A program made the position numbers and the translations under genes. This document shows positions 42,701 through 44,572 of a stretch of DNA of 44,572 nucleotides, in pieces (positions within the stretch are counted from its first letter, which is position 1; every line of letters starts with the position of its first letter). The notes under the pieces were generated by a model. That model was not told the DNA's origin. It worked only from the letters and a program-made list of their open reading frames with translations, and ran no database searches. Origin of the DNA: Chara braunii (taxonomy: Eukaryota; Streptophyta; Charophyceae; Charales; Characeae). The DNA lies in assembly GCA_003427395.1 (NCBI GenBank), contig BFEA01000388.1, positions 523,163 through 567,734 on the forward strand, given 5' to 3'.

Positions 42701-43115
42701 AAGTTTGCATGCAATCCCAGCTCCCGCTTCAGTTGTTTGTCCCAGTTGTGCATTGGAGATGGCTTCAGAGGCCATGGAGCCAAATTGCATCCAATTTTCC
42801 AGCCCTCCTACATGTCTGCAGTATCTGTTCACTGCATATCACAGGTACTACCGTTCCCACTGCTCATTTCCAGTACCACCTTTCACCTAACCATTCCGTG
42901 CGGAGGCGTCTGTCCATCGTTTCCTGGCTGTTTGGTGTCATGCTTATCGTTACTTCATGCTCTGATGTGATCTTGTATTTCTGGTTGTAGAGGATGCATG
43001 CTGCCTTGCTTCGAACTTCGAGAATGGCGTTCCCACTTCTTCCGTGCTCATGCCCAGAAGTACCAGGCAGTGGATCATCAGAGTTGGAGGGCCTTGCAGA
43101 TGGTAGCCTCCCGGG
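21722..43115 (+). CDS. SDE3: MOV10/SDE3-family RNA helicase, N-terminal half (7 exons, 3-prime incomplete)
   Basis: Proposed join: 21722-22832, 27744-28129, 32309-32472, 35300-36557, 39932-40054, 41715-41966, 42991-43115. Every intron is GT-AG and all six junction phases match, giving about 1139 residues. The family comprises superfamily-1 5-prime-to-3-prime RNA helicases; plant SDE3 and animal MOV10 bind Argonaute proteins and act in RNA silencing. Conserved order seen: Ig-like beta-sandwich (about 420-530), SEAKPFYP linker (555 on), [11 protein letters not shown] helix (978 on), [15 protein letters not shown] (1015 on), FTFHRSLLK joined to RMHAALL (about 1089-1105). In known members this leads directly to the ATPase core, so Walker motifs are expected beyond the window. 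The N-terminal part is far longer than the roughly 400 residues usual in SDE3, because of Ser, Gly, Ala and Ser/Pro-rich insertions. Family assignment is strong; SDE3 versus MOV10 orthology is inferred. Confidence 0.88.
22258..22312 (+). repeat. coding (TTC)n serine tract
   Basis: TCTTCTTCT repeats inside exon 1 encode an uninterrupted run of about 16-18 serines. It is likely polymorphic in length. With the GGA tract at 22519-22600 it shows that microsatellite expansion contributes to the long N-terminus. Confidence 0.85.
23719..23762. repeat. (TG)n microsatellite
   Basis: A run of GT dinucleotides with one GTAT interruption, in intron 1. Confidence 0.93.
23873..23929. repeat. (TC)n microsatellite
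   Basis: A long CT run in intron 1. A second, shorter one lies at 24020-24043. Confidence 0.93.
24723..25029. repeat. direct repeat pair enclosing a 20-bp minisatellite
   Basis: The 39 bases GAATAATAACAAATGATATT... to GGTGGGCT occur identically at 24756-24794 and 24991-25029, and the similarity extends upstream to 24723 and 24961. Between them, about four units of TCAAATAGGAAATTAAAATA lie at 24822-24902. The arrangement resembles a small element between direct repeats, but I see no transposon ends. Confidence 0.8.
25633..25880. mobile_element. hAT-like MITE, copy 1 (248 bp, TSD GTAATTTG)
   Basis: Ends are CTAGGCTACC and CGTAGCCTAG, flanked by GTAATTTG at 25625-25632 and 25881-25888. The perfect 8-bp target-site duplication is typical of hAT superfamily insertions. 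Inside are GC-rich flanks (CCGGGCC, GGCCCGGCC), an A15 run, the phrase ACTGAACAACTTTTGCCTCA and a T24 run. No protein is encoded, so it must have moved using a transposase supplied elsewhere. The second copy at 26259-26527 is in the opposite orientation. Intact TSDs suggest recent insertion. Confidence 0.88.
25934..26052 (+). pseudogene. U6 snRNA retropseudogene
   Basis: The segment 25934-26030 matches most of spliceosomal U6: GTTCCTTCGGGACATCCG, then AAAATTGGAACGATACAGAG, ATTAGCATAGCCCCTGCGCAA and ATGCATAAATCGAGAAA. It carries about six extra bases (GAGAGA) in the catalytic ACAGAGA box and substitutions such as AACGATGACATG for AAGGATGACACG. An A-rich tail (26032-26052) follows in place of the terminal U run, and TCTTCCTG flanks it at 25927-25934 and 26053-26060. 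This fits a reverse-transcribed, LINE-mobilised copy. No plant-type upstream element plus TATA pair is visible. Confidence 0.85.
26166..26214. repeat. nested hairpin GAATATTCAGGTTT / AAACCTGAATATTC
   Basis: GTGAATATTCAGGTTT (26168 on) is inversely repeated as AAACCTGAATATTC (26200 on). Another GAATATTCAC lies in the loop, so two alternative stems are possible. It lies just before the second hAT-like MITE. Confidence 0.6.
26259..26527. mobile_element. hAT-like MITE, copy 2 (269 bp, TSD AAAAAAGC)
   Basis: Ends CTAGGCTACC and GGTAGCCTAG are perfect 10-bp inverted repeats, with AAAAAAGC at 26251-26258 and 26528-26535. The interior is the reverse complement of the copy at 25633-25880: it contains TGACCCTGAGGCAAAAGTTG and TTTTTCTGCATAACATA. 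The insertion splits an older sequence that continues into the hammerhead-like repeat at 26560. Confidence 0.9.
26561..26625 (+). repeat. dispersed repeat with hammerhead-ribozyme-like core, copy 1
   Basis: CTGACGA (26570-26576) is followed by a 5-bp stem GTCGG/CCGAC (26577-26581 with 26589-26593), a 7-nt loop and GAAA (26594-26597). This is the exact catalytic-core pattern CUGANGA-stem II-GAAA. I could not pair helices I and III or place the cleavage NUH, so activity is not shown. The continuation GGTC-T-ACAGCCCCGCGTTTC is shared with 27050-27110, so it belongs to a repeat family. Confidence 0.5.
26827..26868. other. assembly gap (42 N)
   Basis: A run of N in intron 1. Its real length is unknown. 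A single ambiguous base also occurs at 36817. Confidence 0.99.
27030..27113 (+). repeat. dispersed repeat with hammerhead-like core, copy 2
   Basis: The sequence GAGGGTTCAGTCTCTCC is followed by TGATTGATGAGTC, AGTCGGTAAAACTCC, GGTCCGACGAAAGGTCGTC and ACAGCCTCCCGTTTC. It aligns with 26561-26625 if three micro-duplications of 4-5 bp are removed (TGAT, AGTC, GGTCC/TCC). The GGTTCAGTCTC word resembles a Pol III B box, so the family could be a tRNA-derived SINE. Confidence 0.45.
27181..27443. repeat. U6-containing foldback: 113-bp and 111-bp arms, 39-bp loop
   Basis: The segment 27181-27293 is the reverse complement of 27333-27443, with only about five differences and a one- or two-base indel. 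The inner two thirds of each arm are U6 snRNA: antisense at 27227-27293, sense at 27333-27400 (GAACGATACAGG, CTAGCATGGCC, GCAAGGATGACACG, ATCGAGAAATG). The outer parts (GTGCGCTGG...TTTGATTTTGT) are not U6. The loop sequence CGGATGTCTGAAGGACGTTC...GACTAT is repeated directly after the right arm (27449-27479). Transcribed as part of intron 1, it would form a long dsRNA. Confidence 0.9.
27466..27516. repeat. hairpin linking the two U6 inverted pairs
   Basis: TTCTCTGTGACTAT (about 27466-27479) and ATAGTCACAGAGAA (about 27503-27516) form a 14-bp stem. The right half runs straight into the degenerate sense U6 copy, since CACAGAGAA doubles as the U6 ACAGAGA box. Confidence 0.65.
27507..27573 (+). 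pseudogene. degenerate sense U6 fragment
   Basis: CACAGAGA, ACATGGCCCCT, AAGATGACACG and GCATGGTCCA occur in U6 order but with many substitutions. It faces the antisense U6 copy at 27585-27674 across a short A-rich loop. Confidence 0.6.
27585..27674 (-). pseudogene. antisense U6 fragment upstream of exon 2
   Basis: On the minus strand it reads CATTGGAACGATGCAGAG, ATTAGCATCGCCCC, GTAAGGATGACACC and ATAAATCGAGAAATGGTCCAA: nearly complete U6 apart from the 5-prime hairpin. The ACAGAGA region is about six bases longer than normal. It ends about 70 bp before the exon 2 acceptor (27743), so the pre-mRNA of the helicase gene carries antisense U6 close to a 3-prime splice site. Confidence 0.85.
27744..28129 (+). 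CDS. SDE3: helicase gene exon 2: Ala/Gly tract and beta-sandwich
   Basis: The acceptor is TTTTGTCTTGTAG|CT. Two bases complete the split codon from exon 1, then 128 codons follow, ending in phase 0 at GTCTGTG|GTGAGT. Residues about 395-416 are an Ala run then a Gly run from GCA/GGA repeats. The rest ([20 protein letters not shown] ... [14 protein letters not shown]) matches the Ig-like N-terminal beta-sandwich of MOV10/SDE3, where a V-L-NxG-strand precedes an L-PGxxYxxxV strand. It continues without a gap into exon 3. Confidence 0.85.
28503..29470. repeat. CTGCAGTTAC minisatellite with strand switch
   Basis: About 800-950 bp are built from 12-base units of the form CTCTGCAGTTAC, with variants CTCTGCATTTAC, TGCAGAGTTACG and TGCGGAGTTAC. 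Up to about 29300 the units read GTTAC. From about 29325 they read GTAAC (GCAGTAACTCTGCAGTAACTC). So the array inverts, and both halves could pair. At 29384-29399 and 29421-29436 there is a perfect 16-bp stem, GTCTACAGTAACTGCA / TGCAGTTACTGTAGAC, with a 21-nt loop. Confidence 0.85.
30055..30176. mobile_element. 122-bp MITE, copy 3 (TSD GAT)
   Basis: Starts GGGCCTCACTGCACTACTCTC and ends GAGAGTATTGCAGCGAGGCCC, flanked by GAT at 30052-30054 and 30177-30179. Same length and family as 850-971 and 1050-1171. A more diverged relative may end at about 41077 (GGGGAGTAGTGCGGCAATGGCCC). Confidence 0.88.
30448..30545 (+). repeat. retroposon 3-prime end fragment
   Basis: CTTGCCGGTGGAATGGGAAC, then CTGACGCTCCCCAGAATGG, ATGGATCCAGGGCTTTAAG and ACCCTGTTTA. 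The same tail occurs at 33285-33341 and, on the minus strand, at the end of the 750-bp retroposon 36575-37324. The terminal AGGGC...GACCCT can form a hairpin. A T14 run follows. Confidence 0.75.
31400..31790 (+). repeat. tandem repeat, period about 151 bp
   Basis: Units starting at 31529 and 31680 share GAAAATGGCTGG-TACATTCCTCT, GTGATCAGGGTTACAATCCT and GAGGAAACACAGCTTGAGCA. A more diverged unit starts near 31400 and contains the dispersed end motif AGTGTGAGTGTGCCCTCA. No protein is recognised. Confidence 0.85.
32309..32472 (+). CDS. SDE3: helicase gene exon 3: end of beta-sandwich
   Basis: The acceptor is TTCTTCGAGCAG|GAG (phase 0, matching exon 2) and the donor is CCTCAG|GTATGG. Translation [10 protein letters not shown]...[12 protein letters not shown]...[14 protein letters not shown] matches the family segment with a hydrophobic strand, then a (F/Y)xIGRx block, just before the linker. 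A second acceptor 21 bases downstream (CCGCAG|GAG, exon start 32330) would remove seven residues in frame, so alternative acceptors are possible. The exon leaves two bases (AG) that join C from exon 4 to give serine. Confidence 0.85.
32731..32793 (+). pseudogene. decayed duplicate of exon 3
   Basis: This stretch of about 63 bp (AATTTGTGATTG, GTATCTGGATTGGTGGCAAGA, AACGCCGCAGATGT) aligns with 32395-32458 of exon 3 at roughly 80% identity. It still translates as [18 protein letters not shown] in frame. It lacks the donor and the upstream half, and the invariant GRR is changed to CR. It is therefore a partial exon duplication, probably not spliced in. Confidence 0.75.
33789..33874. repeat. compound microsatellite: poly-T, (GT)n, (GA)n
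   Basis: About 30 T, then 13 GT units, then about 15 GA units, in intron 3. Confidence 0.95.
34986..35036 (-). pseudogene. antisense 5-prime U6 fragment
   Basis: On the minus strand it reads CATCCCTTAAAATTGGAACA, then ATACAGAGAAGAAGATTAGC and ATGGCCCC, i.e. U6 from the 5-prime region through the ACAGAGA box (about three bases longer than normal) to the GCCCC. It stops there; the 3-prime half is absent. It ends about 264 bp before exon 4. Confidence 0.82.
35091..35197. repeat. A-rich (GAAAAA)n tract
   Basis: Simple repeat of A runs broken by single G. It lies directly before the pyrimidine tract of the exon 4 acceptor. Confidence 0.9.
35300..36557 (+). CDS. SDE3: helicase gene exon 4: linker plus long Ser/Ala/Pro-rich insertion
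   Basis: The acceptor is CACTTGTGCAG|C (one base completing the split Ser codon) and the donor is TTGAGACAG|GTACAC in phase 0. The first 60 or so residues ([13 protein letters not shown] ... [19 protein letters not shown]) correspond to the basic linker and the LPxY element of the family. After that come about 340 residues rich in Ser, Ala, Pro, His and Gly (616-960), without a recognisable fold. Known members have only a few tens of residues here. The last residues (AMKQLRQ) join exon 5 to form the helix that normally reads NYxxxxxxLLxLEE. Confidence 0.85.
36559..37340 (-). mobile_element. 750-bp retroposon with poly(A) tail and 16-bp TSD
   Basis: TACACAGACTGAACTT occurs at 36559-36574 and again at 37325-37340. 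Between them lies 36575-37324, which begins with about 35 T on the plus strand, i.e. a poly(A) tail on the minus strand. A long TSD plus a poly(A) tail is the signature of LINE-driven target-primed reverse transcription. The minus-strand 3-prime end carries the same tail motif as 30448-30530 and 33285-33341. No coding frame is evident, so it is probably SINE-like or a 5-prime truncated element. It contains a telomere-like AAACCCTAAACCC (about 37084-37097). The insertion begins 17 bp after the exon 4 donor. Confidence 0.85.
37341..38651. other. unassigned, GC-richer block inside intron 4
   Basis: An open frame of 188 codons exists at 37515-38081, but it has no recognisable motif, no family match that I know and no fitting splice phase. 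On the minus strand AAGTATAAATCAAGAGG (near 38425-38440) could be a TATA element, so this may be part of an LTR or another retroelement. I cannot confirm that. Confidence 0.3.
38652..38743 (+). repeat. 31-bp tandem repeat, 3 units
   Basis: CTTGACCTTTCAGAACTGTA, then GCAGCTACGA, occurs three times with period 30-31 bp, the last unit diverged. Confidence 0.88.
39932..40054 (+). CDS. SDE3: helicase gene exon 5: LxLEE helix
   Basis: The acceptor is CTGCCTCTTCAG|CTT and the donor is CTAGAG|GTAACT, phase 0 at both ends, 41 codons. [20 protein letters not shown] followed by LYNVHL matches the highly conserved family block LL-LEExQxExDxxxYDxxxV just before the VPG motif. The final residues LLTIFSLE join VPGLPEN of exon 6, reproducing the usual L(S/T)LEVPG sequence across the intron. 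Confidence 0.93.
40055..41714 (+). other. intron 5 of the helicase gene (1.7 kb)
   Basis: Begins GTAACT and ends GGGCGAACCAG. A small purine-rich patch (40321-40390), the motif GTGAGCATGCCCTT near 40491 and a possible diverged 122-bp MITE end near 41077 are visible. No other feature is recognised. Confidence 0.7.
41715..41966 (+). CDS. SDE3: helicase gene exon 6: VPGL and 1B-type barrel region
   Basis: The acceptor is GCGAACCAG|GTT and the donor is CTCAAG|GTATAC, phase 0 at both ends, 84 codons. It starts [20 protein letters not shown], the most diagnostic non-ATPase motif of MOV10/SDE3, then a segment in the position of the YxGFVHxV strands (here [11 protein letters not shown]), and ends [16 protein letters not shown], matching the family (V)xFTxNRxxxR strand. 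In SF1B Upf1-like helicases this is the RNA-contacting 1B insert before the first RecA domain. The usual Gly-Phe-Val-His of the middle motif is not kept. Confidence 0.93.
41967..42990 (+). other. intron 6 of the helicase gene (1.0 kb)
   Basis: Begins GTATAC and ends TTTCTGGTTGTAG. Its second half is an 82-bp minisatellite. No coding exon is seen. Confidence 0.8.
42520..42825 (+). repeat. minisatellite, 4 units of about 82 bp
   Basis: Units starting near 42526, 42608, 42691 and 42772 share GCCTCAAATTGCATCCAATC followed by CCAGCCCC. The first two are almost identical; the last two are diverged. Confidence 0.9.
42991..43115 (+). CDS. SDE3: helicase gene exon 7: RMH helix and start of the pre-ATPase linker
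   Basis: The acceptor is TCTGGTTGTAG|AGG and the donor is CTCCCGGG|GTAAGT. It enters in phase 0 and leaves two bases over. [20 protein letters not shown] continues FTFHRSLLK of exon 6 exactly as the family does (xRxHxAL...LFP). After it a Gly/Ser/Glu-rich stretch begins. In SDE3 and MOV10 the LNxEQ and GPPGTGKT motifs follow within about 50-60 residues, so the next exon should carry the Walker A motif. It is not within the remaining 1.46 kb. Confidence 0.9.
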
Positions 43116-43665
43116 GTAAGTGGTTTGCATTTGTGATTGGCTATAGCATTTTTGCCATTGGCCCTCTGGCCTTTCTTTTTTTTTTTTTTTTTGAAAATAC
43201 AGTATAATGAAGGCGTTTGAAAACCCTTTCCATGCCAGAATCGATTACCCTGAGTGTCAAGGGATTGACTGAACAGGCCCTCTGGCTTGAATTTGCTGCT
43301 TCACGCTTTCCCCCTCCCGTTGGTGATTACTGTCCTTTTTTTCTTTCTGCTCTTTGTTCCTTTTTAATACGGTGACTGTATCTGAGTCTGTCCATTTGCA
43401 TGTAAAGGCTGCTGAACTGCCACTAATGGTTAATGGGTGGTGTCGTTTTCCCTGATCTTTTTTTTTTCTTTTCTTGTTCGTCTTATGACATGTATGTGCT
43501 TTAGGGTATATCTGTATTCAGTTTTGACGTATGTGTTCTGAATGGCGAGAGCGAGGTGCGCGAGAATTGCCGTGTCCGTGTGGTGTGTTGTGTGTGGTGT
43601 GTGTTGAGTTGGACACTACAGCCTTCCAGGGGTGGGGTGGATATCACGACCGGTATGGTTCCGTG

Positions 43666-43735
43666 TCCTGGCTGAAGTGGTTAAGTTACCTGGCTCTTGA
43701 GGCTGAGGTTGCCGGTTCGAATCCGTGCTTACATG
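43666..43735 (+). repeat. tRNA-like sequence with Pol III A and B boxes (SINE head or tRNA pseudogene)
   Basis: TGGCTGAAGTGGTTAAG (43669 on) resembles the A box and D-arm of Leu/Ser tRNAs with one extra base, and GGTTCGAATCC (43714 on) is a perfect B box. The acceptor and T stems do not pair well, so a functional tRNA is unlikely. A tRNA-derived SINE inserted in intron 7 is the simplest reading. Confidence 0.45.
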
Positions 43736-44054
43736 GTGGAGGACGTCGGGCTCATGCTGGGATGGGCAGTGCCATCCTGTAACCTCAGCTGTTGGGGAGC
43801 TAGATGTGCAGATTCACTTACCTGCAGTAACGAAAAAGTTGGCAAAAACACCGAATTTGATGTTTGTATTATGAGCTTGCATTGTATGTTCGCGAAATTT
43901 TCGACGACATTGCTTGTGGTGATGCAGCGAAAAACCCTGAATTTTGGGCCTTCCATTAACCATCTCTCGGGATGACTGGAGTGCTACATTCCAAGTCAAC
44001 ATTTTGAACCAGCCGTTATATCGGTGTTGTTCACCAGCCTTTGAAGGCACAAAC

Positions 44055-44572
44055 GATTCATTTTTCATCACAAGGAATGTTTGAATAACAGGATGCACAA
44101 ACAAAAAGAACAAATGAACAACCGATGAGTGAATGAATGACTACAAGGGAAGGAAGGGAGAGAGCGGGGGAGGGAGGGAGGTAGCGAGGGAGGGAGAGAG
44201 GGAATGGTTGAATAGCAGGATGAACAAACAAATGAAAGAACAAATGAACGGTGGATAAGTGAAGCACTGACTAAAGAGGAAGGAAGGGAGAGAGGGGGGG
44301 GGCAGGGAGCGAGGGGGGGAGAGAGGGAGCGAGAGAGGGAGGGGGGTAAGGATTGAGGCAAGGATGAAGGGAGGAGGGGAGTGAAGAAGGGAGTGGGAGG
44401 AGGAAAGGAGGGAGGGAGCAAGGGACGGAGCACAGGTTGGAAGGGAGGGAAGGAGTGAAGGAGTGATGGAGGCGAGGGGGGGCGAAGGGAGCGAGGGAGG
44501 AAGAGAGGGAGGGAGAGAGGGAGGGAGGGAAGAAGTGAAGGAGTGATGGAGGCGAGGGGGGGGGGAAGGGAG
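44055..44572 (+). repeat. purine-rich tandem repeats
   Basis: Two units of about 130 bp (from about 44070 and about 44207) share TTGAATARCAGGATG-ACAAACA, AACAAATGAAC and AAGGAAGGGAGAGAG. They are followed to the window edge by (GGGA)n and (GGAA)n repeats with the phrase GAAGTGAAGGAGTGATGGAG twice. The long G/A strand could adopt triplex (H-DNA) forms. It continues past the window. Confidence 0.8.

Larger units (their letters stand above)
43116..44572 (+). other. intron 7 (incomplete at the window edge)
   Basis: Begins GTAAGT. It contains poly-T (43170-43190), a tRNA-like sequence near 43670 and purine-rich repeats from 44.1 kb. No acceptor followed by helicase motifs was found. Confidence 0.7.

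Noticed and set aside
43669-43726. Functional tRNA-Leu or tRNA-Ser gene
   Set aside because: The A and B boxes are good, but there is an extra base in the D-arm region and the acceptor and T stems do not pair, so it is listed as a tRNA-like repeat only.

Overview
This window is eukaryotic nuclear DNA. It has GT-AG introns of 1 to 5 kb, many microsatellites and minisatellites, small DNA transposons with clear target-site duplications (TSDs), a decayed non-LTR retrotransposon and U6 snRNA-derived sequences. No bacterial operon, ribosome-binding-site pattern or CRISPR array is visible. The one convincing gene belongs to the MOV10/SDE3 RNA-silencing helicase family. With the plant-style LINE remains and the repeat-rich introns, this fits a large streptophyte genome (a charophyte alga such as Chara, or an early land plant). 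That assignment is inference.

Layout. From 1 to about 21.6 kb I find no intact gene. The region holds microsatellites, a tandem duplication (504-840), two copies of a 122-bp MITE with 3-bp TSDs (850-971, 1050-1171), a foldback element (1431-2099), AT-rich DNA, an array of about 70-bp period (5.26-6.23 kb), pyrimidine-rich modules (7.1-10.9 kb), a GT-rich minisatellite (11.1-11.3 kb), old duplications, and a LINE pseudogene (about 16.9-19.3 kb). At 20429-20466 lies a 38-bp sequence identical to the Nextera mate-pair junction adapter. It is flanked by an exact 128-bp duplication, so this is almost certainly an assembly artefact.

From 21722 to the right edge runs the N-terminal half of one long plus-strand gene. 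I could link seven coding exons by splice signals and matching phases: 21722-22832, 27744-28129, 32309-32472, 35300-36557, 39932-40054, 41715-41966 and 42991-43115. They encode about 1139 residues before the ATPase core, which must lie beyond the window. Long Ser, Gly, Ala and Ser/Pro-rich segments make this N-terminal part much longer than in Arabidopsis SDE3 or human MOV10. The conserved blocks are an Ig-like beta-sandwich, the linker, the LxLEE helix and the VPGL...RPSVL...GD through FTFxR...RMH region.

The introns hold most of the unusual material. Intron 1 has six kinds of notable sequence: a U6 retropseudogene, two hAT-like MITEs with perfect 8-bp TSDs, two repeats with a hammerhead-ribozyme-like core, a foldback of about 260 bp whose arms are U6 sequence, a second degenerate U6 inverted pair ending about 70 bp before exon 2, and an assembly gap. 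Intron 2 has a third 122-bp MITE and a CTGCAGTTAC array that switches strand. Intron 3 has a decayed duplicate of exon 3 and another antisense U6 fragment. Intron 4 has a 750-bp retroposon with a 16-bp TSD abutting the exon 4 donor.
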